NCBI GenBank assembly: GCA_030704615.1 | Contig: CM060732.1 | Span: forward strand, 48,899,053 to 48,963,052 | Reading direction: 5' to 3' | DNA: 64,000 nt | From: Takakia lepidozioides | Lineage: Eukaryota; Streptophyta; Takakiopsida; Takakiales; Takakiaceae | In this document: positions 33,853-44,619 of the stretch, in pieces | Numbering within the stretch: position 1 is the stretch's first letter | Layout of the letters: every line of letters starts with the position of its first letter | Program-made: the position numbers and the translations under genes | The notes under the pieces: generated by a model | What the model saw: only the letters and a program-made list of their open reading frames with translations | Database searches by the model: none | What the model was told of the DNA's origin: nothing

Positions 33853-35452
33853 TGCGCATGCTTAGCCCGGCTTAGCTAGCTCAGGAATCCGATTGCAAAA
33901 ACTTGTATTGTACAAATTTTGTTATAAATGAAATGGTTTCCAAATGTTGTGCGTCCTATTTTGTTTGGAATGGTGATGCATGGTGTGGTTGGCTAGTGTG
34001 TAGAATGCATGCTAGCTTACAAAAGTGGGAGAGGTAAATTGGGTAATCGTGTATTTGCGCAGTGCCAAAATTGGGTGACTCCCACCCAAGGGGCAAAGAA
34101 ACTTGCGCTTTCTTTGGGAGTTCACGTGCTAGTGCGCACCTGGCGCGTGCGCGTACTATAACTGCGCTACCAAGGGGGTTGCCTTGTAGTGCGGGCTAAC
34201 GTGGAAGCTACGTGCTTCCGTTCACGTACTATAATCGTGTAGCCTCGGGACGAAGTCGTAGTGCGGCTTCGGCGTGTTCCCGTACCTCAGGCCAGCATTC
34301 CAAGGCGGACCCAATTGTAGTGATTGGGGCGCACGGTTGGTTCAAGGTTATCTTCCTAGTCAAAAAGGGTTCAAGGTGAACCCTTGCTCAAGGTGATGCC
34401 AAAAAAGTGGCATCACGAGCGGTCGCAAGCAAATGTTGTTGCAGTAAGGCGATTCGATCCTCGGGGAGGATCGTTCCTTGGCCTTGAAGTGGGCCAAGAA
34501 GAGTGCACTGGGAGGAGCTTGAGAGGCTCCACCCTTGGCCGGGACTTGGAGGAAGTCGGTCAAACTAGCTAGTGGAGAGTAGAGTCAAGTGGGAGTTTGG
34601 TTCTTAGCCATGGGACGCCATGGTGCGGAAACAAACTCCTTGATGTGGGACGCCACAACTTGGATGTTCGTTTCTACAAAATAGGCAAGTTGATGAGGAC
34701 ATCGGCTCCCTGTTGGTAGGGGTGTGTGTCGCGGCCCTTTGCCTTGAGGGCAGGGGGTCGGGACACGAGAGGGGCTGCCCCTGTGGTGGGGGCAGTGGCG
34801 ACAGTAGATGCGGGGGCTGAAGCACCCTTGAGTGCCCAAGGCACTCAAGGAAGCAAAGGCACTCACTAGGTGGAGCCCCGCACACCGGATTGCGGTGGGG
34901 GTGGTTCCACGAGGGGTGGTGTTAGCTTAGTGGGACTTAGTGGGGGTGGCATAGGACTCACCATGGGGGCGGAGACCTTGTGGTGGGAGTCGTGGGGAGT
35001 CTTGGGACTCATCACGGTCCAATGGGACCGTGGTGGGTGGGCCAAGACTCATCGCGACTCATCACCGAGAATCGAGGGTTTTCGTGGTGGTTCGCCATAA
35101 AATGGCATGGTTGTTTGTGAAACCCCCGCGGACAGTCACAGAAATATATATAGGGAGTAGTAACCCCGAGAACGGTGCAAGCCCGTTGGTGACCAAAAAC
35201 TAGTGAGTAAGCGTGCGAGCCGGAAAGCGACCAAGGTGTGGGGAGCTATTCCGGACTGCCATCGACCAAAGGGAATTTCCACTAAGCCCAAATTCGGAGA
35301 GGGTCTTGTGGAGGAGTAAAGGGGGACCGTTATGTCCCGGTGAGCAATCGAAGCTCCGAGTTGGCCCGGCGGCCAATTAGGGAGTTAGGCGCGCGCATCA
35401 AAGCGAGTAACTATGACTTGAAGGGGAGCTTACCGAAGTGAGGTGCGCGACA
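33853..35452 (+). repeat. 3' LTR of the + strand chromovirus
   Basis: It follows the polypurine tract TGGGGGAGGA at 33841-33850. It contains short repeats built on ACGTACTATAAT (34155-34245) and a TATATATA box at 35145-35152, and ends GTGCGCGACA. It shares its full length with 19357-20955. Confidence 0.85.
35145..35152 (+). promoter_or_regulatory. LTR TATA box (+ strand chromovirus)
   Basis: TATATATA followed by GGGAGTAGTAACCCC. The same sequence and spacing occur in the other chromovirus LTR. Confidence 0.5.
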
Positions 35453-36463
35453 CCACAACACCACATCTCGTTCAGCCATATTGTCGAACACTCCCTTTGC
35501 ATGCTTGATGCTCCCACATTTGGCATACATGTCCACCAGGGTATTGTTCAGGATCACATCTAGTACAATTCTAGTTCTGACGATGTCACCATTCACCTCT
35601 TTGCCCTTTTGCAGGGCTGTCAGGCTTGCACACGCACTGCAAACGCACACAAACGTGATGTGGTTGGGCTTCACCCCTTCCCCTATCATTTGCTCATAGG
35701 TCTCCAAAGCCTCCATCCTGCGCCCCTGCTATGCATATCCTGCGAGCATCGCACTCCACGACACCACATTTCGTTCAGCCATATTGTCGAACACTCCCTT
35801 TGCATCCTCGATGCACCCACATTTGGCATACATGTCCACCAAGGCAGTATTCAGGATGACATCTAGTAGGATTCCAGCTCTCACGATGTCGCCATGCACC
35901 TCTTTGCCCTTTTCTAGGGCTGCCAGGCTTGCACACGCACTGCAAACGCTCACAAACGTGATGTGGTTGGGCTTCACCGCTTCCCCCATCATTTGCTCAT
36001 AGGTCTCCAAAGCATTCCTACTGCACACATGCTTGGTAAATCCTGCCAACATTATATTCCACGTGATCAAAGATCGTTGAGGCATTATGTTGAACACTTG
36101 GTGAGCATCCATGATGCTCCCGCACTTAACATACATGTTGACAAGGGTGTTGAGGAGAAAAACATTTGGCGTGAATCCACTTTGGATAATATGAGTGTGC
36201 ACCTGCTTTCCAACTTCCAGGCCTTTCACCTTGATGCACTTATGCAAGAGACAGACATGCATTTCTGAATCTGCTGAAATGCCTCCTTGGTTTAAAGTCT
36301 GTAGAGCCTCTTTCAGTCTGCGTGCCTCACAAGGCATCTTCACATGCCGAGAAGTGCCAGAAGAGGCATTGTGGACTCCCTCTCTTGATTCTTTTCCAGA
36401 AGTTGTGGTCTTGGTTGAGGTGCATGATTTTATCAACTGTGACGTTGCAGCCGCTGCCTTTAG
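35453..36463 (-). pseudogene. PPR (PLS-type) fragment, duplicated repeats, cut by chromovirus
   Basis: The 36436-35729 frame encodes a serine/threonine-rich leader and then pentatricopeptide units: VCLLHKCIKVKGLEVGKQVH, FLLNTLVNMYVKCGSIMDAH, QRSLITWNIMLAGF, NALETYEQMMGEAVKPNHIT, ALVDMYAKCGCIEDAK, and VVSWSAMLAGYA. A TAG at 35729-35731 ends it, then MEALETYEQMIGEGVKPNHI and another set follow in the same frame. That second set is a duplicate of the preceding block. It breaks off in RDVVLWC exactly at the chromovirus LTR. PPR proteins bind organellar RNA. No E or DYW domain is seen. Confidence 0.8.
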
Positions 36464-37200
36464 TTGACCATCTACCCATGCAGGTTTCTTGTAGCTATTG
36501 ATCCTAACTAGTGCCTTGTTCTATCAATGTGCTGTTGCCGCTGCTGTTTCCAGTTGACCATCTACCCACTTGTAGCCGCTGTGCTATTGAAGAAGGTGCC
36601 CCCTTTCCCCCATTTCCCAGAGGTCCCAGGCTTGCACACGCTTTTGAAAACACAAACACCCACGCGTGGTAAATCCTTCCAGCATTGTATTCCATGAGAT
36701 CAAAGATCGTTGAGGCATTCTGTTGAAAACTTGGTGAGCATTCATGATGCTCCCGCACTTAACATACAGGTTGACAAGGGTGTTGAGGAGAAAAACAGTT
36801 GGCGTGAGTCCACTTTGGATCATAATGTGAGTGTGCACCTGCTTTCCAGCTTCCAAACCTTTCCTCTTGATGCACTTAAGCAAGAGACAGACATACTTAT
36901 CTAAATCTGCTGAAATTCCTCATTGGTTTAAAATTTGTAGAGCCTCATTCAGTCTGCCTGCCTCACAAAGCATCTTGACATGCCCAGAAGTGCCAGAACA
37001 AGCATTGTGGACTCCCTCTCCTTCCAGAAACTGTGGTCATGGTTGAGGTGCCTGATTTGATCATTTGTGCCGCTACTGCCGCGGCTTCCAATTGACCATC
37101 TACCCATGCAGGTTTCTTGTAGCTATCCTTCCACACGGAATCATAGGTGATCTGGAGCTTGAAATCCGGCCCGCTTCGATGAATCTCAACCCACACTCTA
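36464..37200 (-). pseudogene. Second, upstream PPR fragment (tandem partial copy)
   Basis: On the - strand this begins VWVEIHRSGPDFKLQITYDS, KKPAWVDGQLEAAAVAAQMI and KSGTSTMTTVSG, with frameshifts. It then repeats the PPR block: LLKCIKRKGLEAGKQVHTHI, TVFLLNTLVNLYVKCGSIMN, and HQVFNRMPQRSLISWNTML. It is clearly related to 36436-36030 and lies directly upstream in the same orientation. I infer a tandem duplication of the 5' part of one gene. I do not recognise the leader. Confidence 0.7.
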
Positions 37201-39094
37201 TCCCTGCTCCTTCATTCCAAAGCTTCTCCTAGTTTCTGTTATTTGTTTTCAATACTTTCTTGTTGCCACATAGGCAGTAACATGTCAAAATCACTTCAAA
37301 ACCCTCGGTACCATAGATCCACCAAGAGCCAACCTGCAGAATTCAACATGAAATTAGGGACAACTCTCATAACAGGGAAAACAGGCTGAAATGTATTGAA
37401 GAAGGTGCCTCCGTTACCGCTGCCTGGTTCTATCAACCGAGTCCGATGGGAGGGAAAAACAGGCTGAAATAGGTCAAAGAAGAAGGTGCCCTCACCACAT
37501 TGTCCTCGACCTTGTGTCATGACCCATGGAGGATTTGACTGACCATGAACCTAAGAGAACCTCTCATGTGTGCTACTTGTGTCTGTAGTCAGGTAATGTC
37601 TGATTGGTCTGTGAGAACCACCACGATGCAGCTGAGCGGGCAGAAATTGAAGCACGGCCTGCTAAGACCAAGCTGACTCTTCCAAGAACCTTGTAAACAT
37701 CAGGAAGGATACCAAAGCATGGTACTAACAAGAGCCAAGAGCCCACATTTGCAGGATGGACAAACTTCTTCACATCGTACATTAAGAAAAAGCCACACCT
37801 TGCGATTGCGGTTGTCCCACAATCGTGAAGGATCTTTAAGAACTCATGCCAGCTCTGCTCCGTGCTGCAAATTCAGGGCTGAGTCTGATGGGAGCGCAAA
37901 ACAGGCTGAAATAGGTCGAAGAAGAAGGTGCCCTCACCACATTGTCCTCGACCTAAGACCAAGCTGGCTCTCCCCAGAACGGCGAGCTCTCAGCCGACAC
38001 CTAGTCCTCGCACACATACCCTAGCGTTTGTCGGGTTGCTTGCTTTTCAGATGCGAAGGTTGCTCCAACTGCGGGCCTCCCATGTTTGCCCTCCCTCCCG
38101 CTCGCTGCTCTAAGTCCCAGCCCTCTCTTTCTCCCTCCCGCTCGCTCGCTCTAAGTCCCAGCCCTCTGTTCACAGCTACCGGGATGGGCAATTTTTTTTT
38201 TAAAATAACCTTTTGCAAACCCTACAAGCAACTTTTGCAAAAAAAAATTAAACCTTTTGCAACAAGTTTTAAAGGTACCATGTACTAGCTCTACCCTGTT
38301 TTCATTTTACAATGTTGAATGATTCATATTTATGTCACTGCACTGATATGGCCACACTTAATTTGACTCCCTTCAATCATAATATGAGGACTGTTAAGCT
38401 TGCATTGCATTCGGTTTACATTGCAAAGTGCGTCGACCACCTCTTCGTCTTTCCGATGGCAGATTTCTGAAGTTCATGATTTATTCCATTTGCAGCGGAG
38501 TACTAACTAAACCCATACACCACAATCAGTGGAAATAATTATATGGTCCCATTTCACACACGTGTGTAACATGCCATGTAAACTAAGCCAACCCCTGCCA
38601 CGCTCATGGCTGTTTTCACACCGATCTTGCCTGGGGTGTGGACCACATGTGAGACACCCCACAGTTAGGGCATATTTAGACCCACACCTCGGCTTGGTCT
38701 ACAGACCCGTGATAAAAGCCGTGGAATGTGCCAGGTGTGAGATGGCATACCCGTGGAAAAAGCCGGTTTCTCTTCTAGTGGATCAACCAGCCAATATAAT
38801 TCGGTAGCAAAGTCTTGTTTCGGGGGTTGTAGCGATTGTGGGGATGAGGTAGTAGTAGAGTATTTCTCCCAGAGCCACGTTAGTCTTGTATTGGGGATGA
38901 GGCCAATGAAGCGGCCATGTTGAGCGTAAATGTTGGAAAGGCGGGGGCCCATGTGGATTAGAGGTTGATCATGCTTGACATCTTTGTCAGGATTACATTC
39001 AGTTATGCAGATGTGCACGTTGGGGGCATAGAGTGGTTGGTGTATATATCTGTTATCTGTAGGTTGGGCGGGAGTGGTGTGTTGATGGTGCTGT

Positions 39095-39355
39095 CAAGCG
39101 GCTTTTACTCACCCATCCCTTCGCTATCCGAGGTGGAAACTCCAAGATAGAAGAATTGGATATCTCTAAGCACTCAGCCCGCTCAGTACAATCAGTCATG
39201 ACCTGCAGCTAGTGAATCATGGTTGTGCTTCCCATTTGTATTCCTTCTTGCCTTCATATTATCAATTTACCTTATCTGATACTGAAGCATCAGATTGCTT
39301 CAGTATCTACTTAGTTCTAGTTAATCATGCATGCATTTCACAACTTCTCTCATGC
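39095..39355 (-). repeat. Truncated LTR fragment of the Tat-like family
   Basis: Begins TGTCAAGCGGCTTTTACTC and matches 31693-31950 almost base for base through GATACTGAAGCATCAGATTG, then stops. The orientation matches the 5' LTR. It is an old or truncated insertion with no second end. Confidence 0.8.
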
Positions 39356-39504
39356 CTGGGGGGTGCACTCCAGCCAATATGTACCAGCCACGTGCGTGCA
39401 CAGGAGGGGGTATTTTAAACCCCTCCATGTACAACATTATACATATAGAGGGGGGTTTATATCACCTTAAATATAATCTTACAGGAGGGGGTTATTGAAT
39501 TTTA

Positions 39505-39570
39505 GGAGTAGTCTAGTGGTAAGGGCGTAGAATGTGTCGTGACGCACCGCGGGATCAAATCGCGATGTAC
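39505..39570 (+). repeat. tRNA-derived SINE head (A and B boxes)
   Basis: TAGTCTAGTGG at 39509-39519 fits the RNA polymerase III A box and GGGATCAAATC at 39551-39561 fits the B box, about 32 bases apart. A T/C-rich tract follows. The arrangement is that of a plant tRNA-derived SINE 5' region. The spacing and the lack of a visible cloverleaf argue against a real tRNA gene. Confidence 0.5.
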
Positions 39571-41679
39571 TGTTGTTTTGCTTTTCTTTTTTTTCTTTTC
39601 TCCCCGCGATCTGTCTCCCGTGGGCTCTCTTTTCCCTCCCCCCCCCCCGCACCCCTTCCGTGTCAGCTTGGTCTTAGCAGGCCATGTTTCAATCTCTGCT
39701 CAATCTCGCCGTGCATGCCAGGGGGCAGTGCAGACAGGCCAGGGCAGTGTTCTTGAGAAGACCACCTTCATAGAACAAGGTAGCCTAACAAAATGAAGAC
39801 GGGACACTCCCATGGATATTATGGAGTATATATCTTTATTTCCTTGGTTCGTGCTTTGGTTTCTGATGCACTACAACTCTTATGGCATGCCATCCATGCA
39901 CTGAAGCTCATTGCCTTCGTTCTTCTTTCTTCTTTGTGACCCCCTCTCTTTCTTGTTTCTTTTTTCCTCTTATTCCATAAGATCTTTGAGCTTCCTGCAG
40001 CCATTGTGAAGTACGATTTCATTTCATTGCTTTTCTTTTGTTCTGTTCCTCTGCGCCTCTCCACCTATCCTAAGCCGCTGATCGACTTTCAGAATTTTCA
40101 TCCCGCATGTGGAAACCGATATGCAGATGGTCAACTGGAAACAATAGCGGCAGCAGCGCATTGATAGAACAAGGCACTGCTAATGAAGGTACCTTCTTCA
40201 ACGCATTTCAGCCTGTTTTCCCTGTTAGTAGAGTCGTCCCTATTTTTTCATGTTGAATTCTGCAAGTTAGCTCGTTGGTGGATCTATGGTGGTTTTGGAG
40301 TGATTTTGTGCTCCCTGTACCTTCTTCTTCAACCTATTTCTGTCTGTTTTGCCCTCTCATCATTAGGGTTTAGGGTGTTTGCTGGAAGAACTTCATGCCA
40401 TCAGTGTCAGCTGCTAGTATCAAGGCTGAGGATGTATTCATGATTTGTCCACAGGCAGGGATAGCTGAGGACCAGGGATAGAGGTCTAGATTCATCCAAG
40501 AGGGCCGGATTTCAAACACAAGTTTCTTTCTGCTTCCCTGTGGATCAATAGCTACAAGCAATCGCGCGAGGAGATGGTCAACTGGAAACATCAGCGGCAA
40601 CAGTGCAATTGATAGAACAAGGCGATGCTAATGAAAGTACATTCTTCAACACATTTCAGCCCGTTTTTCCCTGTTATCATAGTTTTTCTTTGTTTTTGCC
40701 TGAAGGAGCAGGGATAGAGTGTGGGTCCAGATTCATCCACGAGGGTTGGACTTCAAGCTCCAGATTACCTTGATTCCATGTGGGGAGGTTTACTATTTCA
40801 TGAGCAGAAACCATGAGCCATGAGCCATGAGCCGCATGAGCCGCATGAGCGGTGAGCCAAAGTCTAAGACACGCGGTTTTCATGAGCAGACTTCTCCAAA
40901 TTTGGAAATGCGGCAGATTAAAAAAGTATTAAAATAATAGTTTTTTATTTGACATTGCCGTTTTTGGAAGTTCCAGATCCTATAATGCGGCAAAGATATG
41001 TCGTGAGTAACAATTCCGCTCATGGTTTTGTAAATCTGCTCATGAAAAAAATTGACCGTGCAATGAGAAATCCAGTATACCACAGCAAAAGGACGCTGCA
41101 TACTGGCGTGTATAGAGTATTCCGCGGTTTTATATGCCCTAACATTGGAATGAAGTTGACCCTTCTGTCACGATTGTATGATCCCTATGCAACAACACAG
41201 TCTGCAGTGCTTGAAAATTCTTGCTTCTTCCTGCATTCTGCGGGAAAGGTTTGCCACTCCACTAGGAAATGCGGTGCCGCATTACAGTTCGCACGTGCGA
41301 GAATTCTGAGGGGTTCAGTGTTCTCGACGGTCGGCGCCCTGAAGACTCGGTGCGATTATCTTACTATGACCAAGGCTGCAACTACCAGTACCTACTACGT
41401 TACTTGGAAATGCGGCGCCGCAGGTCGAATGAGGTAAGCAAAGTTTGGGAGAGCAGAAAAACAAGAACCCCCAAAAAAAACAAAAATCCAAGCGTGTGGA
41501 AACAGAAGGTAATGACATAGTATTATCTTAGTTTGACCAAAATAGGTTACTGGTAGACAAGACATAAGTCAAACCTTTATGTAGCCAAAGTTAGAGGTAC
41601 TTGCAGTAGTACAGTTCTACTATAACTGAAACTCCGAAAAGGATGGGCGTAACATTGTCTTGTGCCCCGCAAGCCAAGC

Positions 41680-42428
41680 TCACTGGTCCCCTGGATCCAT
41701 ATTCAGAAGAGTGTACATCTCGTCGGGGCTCAACGCTAGTGCATGTATGAAGTGATGAGTTGTGGAATTACACCGGAGTCTCTTTAGGTACACGTAGTAC
41801 AGATGCTTGCAAGGGCAGTATGATGCCCCCTTCTTTGCCATGATCTGGAAGTCGGTGCAATTGCAGGTGGGTAATTCTGAAATGGTGATGGTGTACACCT
41901 CATTGCGGACAACTGAGCCTGCCGTGGCCATCTGATACACACGCCCGAAGCCTGGTGGGGGCACTTCTGTTGAGCTCTGGATTGTATAGTTCATCCCAAG
42001 TGCATTCCCCATCCTTGTCTCGTTCACTTTTGAGGGAGGTCGCCGTCTCTTCGGTTTTTCCCAACGGTGTGTAGGATGCTTAGAATTGTCACATACATTT
42101 GTTCTTGCTCTCATAGGGGTCGGTGGTGGAGGCTGTGGAACCGGAAATGGTTGTCTGGGACGTCAGTGCGCTGCACCATCCAAAATCCTGCTGCAGTAAG
42201 GGCGTCGGCCTCAACCTGACTCAAATTGTATCCCGGTTCCACCGGCCACACCGGGGGAGCCTCTGGCACTGCTTGTATGCCGTACTTGGGCTTTCCATAG
42301 ACACAAGTCATAATGTCATGCCTACAGAACCAGAACTGGGTCGTCGTCGCCTCCGCAAACTTTGCATGGACAAATCTTCCCGTGAAAGTAGGAGCGGGGA
42401 CAGCCCCAACTAGGTTCCTTCTTATCAT
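41680..42428 (-). pseudogene. MULE D transposase C-terminal remnant with intact SWIM finger
   Basis: The 42428-42111 frame (MIRRNLVGAVPAPTFTGRFV, FWFCRHDIMTCVYGKPKYG) is followed with a frame change by 42114-41680. That second frame includes CNCTDFQIMAKKGASYCPCKH, a complete CxC...CxH SWIM motif, and ends MDPGDQ then TGA. The DDE core and everything upstream are absent, replaced by arrays. It is closest to MULE C. Confidence 0.85.
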
Positions 42429-42644
42429 CTATCCACAATGTTGTCGTGTATCACTCGAATTGCAGAACACTTGCCTCATATGGGGTGCCGCAGACTGACA
42501 CCGAATTTGATCCACCGAGGAGCGAGTATGGGTGGATGTCAAGGGGACGGAACTCCGACCATGCATTTTTGTCCAGGCTGCCATCAACATGTACCCCTTC
42601 AGTGGATTTTGGGGAAGTGAGGTGGGTGGACTGCCATTCGAGCT

Positions 42645-43455
42645 TGCGATGGGGACGGTCGTCCCCACTACCACTTACCGTTGCCTTCATGACAATGGGA
42701 CAGAAATGCCGCACCGCATATCCGTTCGGATAGCCATACACCCTTGCCTTCATGACAGAGGGGACAGAAATGCGGTGTCGCATTTCCGTCCGGACTGCCA
42801 TTAGACCTTGCCTTCATGACAGTGGGGACGGATATGCGGTCCCGCATTTCAGTCCCCACTACCAGTTACCCTTGCCTCCATAATAGTAGGACGGAAATGT
42901 GGCACAGCATTTCCGTCCCACCTACTATACACCCTTGCCTTCATGACAGTGGGGACGGAAAATCGGTTTTGCATTTCCGTCCAGACTGCCCTGAGACCCT
43001 TCCTTCATGACATTGGGGACGGAAATACGGTGCCGCATTTCCGTCCGGACTGCCATTGGACCTTGCCTCCATGACAGTGGGGACGGACGGAAATGCGGTG
43101 TCGCATTTCCGTCCTGACTGCCATTGGACCTTGCCATCATTACAGTGGGGACGGACGCAAATGCTGCATTTCCGTCCGGACTGCCATTGGACCTTGCCTT
43201 CACTACAGTGGGGACGGAAATGCAGTGCCGCTTTTCCGTCCGGACTGCCAGAAGACCTTGCATTCATAAGAGTGGGGACGCAAATGCGGTGCCGCATGTC
43301 GGCCGTCCCCACTACCAGTTACCCTTGCCTCCATAACAGTGGGACGGAAATGCGGTGCCGCATTTTAGTCGCCACTACCAATTACCCTTGCCTCCATGAC
43401 AGTGGGACGGAAATGCGGCACCGCATTTCCGTCCCACCTGCCATACACCCATTGC
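42645..43455. repeat. MULE D palindrome array 1 (GGYRCC core, ~85-bp units)
   Basis: Units are GACGGAAATGCGGTGCCGCA followed by TTTCCGTCC, with a linker CTTGCCTTCATGACAGTGGG. The core alternates between GGTGCC, GGCACC and degenerate forms. Spacing is about 85 bp. The arm is ATGCGG instead of the ATTCGG of A and B. Confidence 0.85.
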
Positions 43456-44570
43456 CTTCTGGAAATGCGGCGCTGCATTTCTATCCAACGACGATGACTA
43501 TAGAGAAAAAAAATTAGGGTTCTGGTTTTTCTTACCCGCCACCCCCTGTGGTCGGAAATGCGGCACCACATTTCCATCCAACGGATAGAGCTAGAAAAAA
43601 CAAGGAAAATTTTTTTTTTGGATTTTTTTTTCTCTACCCCCTATAGGCCGAAATGCGGCGCCGCATTTCAATCCAGCGGCGATGACAAGAGGAAGAAAAA
43701 CGGTTAGGGTTATTTTTTTCCCCCTTCTACCCCTTGTTGTTGGAAATGCGGCACCGCATTTCCATCCAGCGGGGATGACTAAAAAAGCGGGGGGGGAACT
43801 TTTTTTGTCCCCACCCCTATGGACGGAAATGCGGCACCGCATTTCAATCCAGCGGCGATGACAAGAGGAAAAAAAACGGTTAGGATTTTTTTTTTTCCCC
43901 CCTTCTATCCCCTGTTGTTGGAAATGCGGCGCCGCATTTCCATCCAGCGGGGATCACTAAGGGCGGGGGGGGGGGGGGGGGGGGCAAATAAAAATAATAA
44001 TAAAAATAAAAAATTGTCCCCACCCCTATGGGCGGAAATGCGGCGCCGCATTTCAATACAGCGGCAATGACAAGAGGAAAAAAACGGTTAGGGTTTTTTT
44101 TTTTCCCCCTTCTATCCCCTGTTGTTGGAAATGTGGCGCCGCATTTCCATCCAGCGGGGATGACCAGAGGGGGGCGGGGGAGGGGGGAAAAAACAAACAA
44201 AAAAAAAACAAAAACTTTTTTTTGTCCCCACCCCTATGGACGGAAATGCGGCGCCGCATTTCAATTCAGTGGCGATGACAAGAAAAAATAAAGTTAGGGT
44301 TGCTTTTTCCACCCCCCCCCTCTACCCTCTGTTGTTGGAAATGCAGCGCCGCGTTTCCATCTAGCGGGGATGACAAGAGAAAAAAAAGGAAAAAAACAGA
44401 AACTGAGAATTTTTTATTTCTTGTTTTCACCCCCTTTGGATGGAAATGCGGCACCGCATTTCAATCCAGCGGCGATGACTAGAGGAAAAACAATCAGGGG
44501 TTATTTCCCCCCTCCCCCCTGTGGTTGAAAATGCGGCGCCGCAATTCCCATCCAGCGGGAATGACTAGAG
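43456..44570. repeat. MULE D palindrome array 2 with poly-purine/pyrimidine linkers
   Basis: Units carry GGAAATGCGGCGCCGCATTT followed by CCATCCAGCGG. Linkers combine GATGACAAGAGGAAAAAAAC and GGTTAGGGTTTTTTTT with C-rich tracts. Successive palindromes are about 105-130 bp apart. A run of about 20 G lies at 43964-43984. The linker GGTTAGGGTT resembles, but is not shown to be, telomere-like sequence. Confidence 0.8.
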
Positions 44571-44619
44571 GGGGAAAAAAGAAAAAACACCGTCAAACGA
44601 CTTTCAAAGAGCACGGGTG

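Larger units (their letters stand above)
32527..35452 (+). mobile_element. Ty3 chromovirus, + strand copy, 3' half
   Basis: It begins in the integrase zinc finger (GTCTCTTAAGAGAATGCCAT, where the - strand copy has the same sequence near 22275) and runs to the 3' LTR end GCGCGACA at 35452. The 5' half is absent here because the Tat-like element is inserted at 32526/32527. It should reappear left of the window. Downstream it abuts PPR coding sequence. Confidence 0.85.
37201..40785. repeat. Non-coding dispersed repeats and PPR-leader fragments
   Basis: No credible ORF. The motif CAGGCTGAAATAGGTC with GAAGAAGGTGCCCTCACCAC recurs near 37440, 37900 and, inverted, near 40190 and 40640. Pieces of the PPR leader (GATTTCAAGCTCCAGATTAC; GATGGTCAACTGGAAAC) recur at 40120, 40480-40600 and 40700-40785 in the orientation opposite to 36470-37200. 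A CTCCCTCCCGCTCGCT duplication lies at 38085-38165. An LTR fragment (39095-39355) and a SINE head (39505-39570) are listed separately. Confidence 0.6.

Noticed and set aside
8576-35731. A genetic code in which TAG means glutamine, as in some green algae
   Set aside because: TAG is the shared terminal stop of the accessory gene in both MULE A and B, other stops replace Arg, Trp or Glu, and B has CAG where A has TAG. Ordinary decay is simpler.
39509-39561. A functional tRNA gene
   Set aside because: A and B boxes are present, but I cannot fold acceptor, anticodon and T arms, and a pyrimidine-rich tract follows. A SINE head is likelier.
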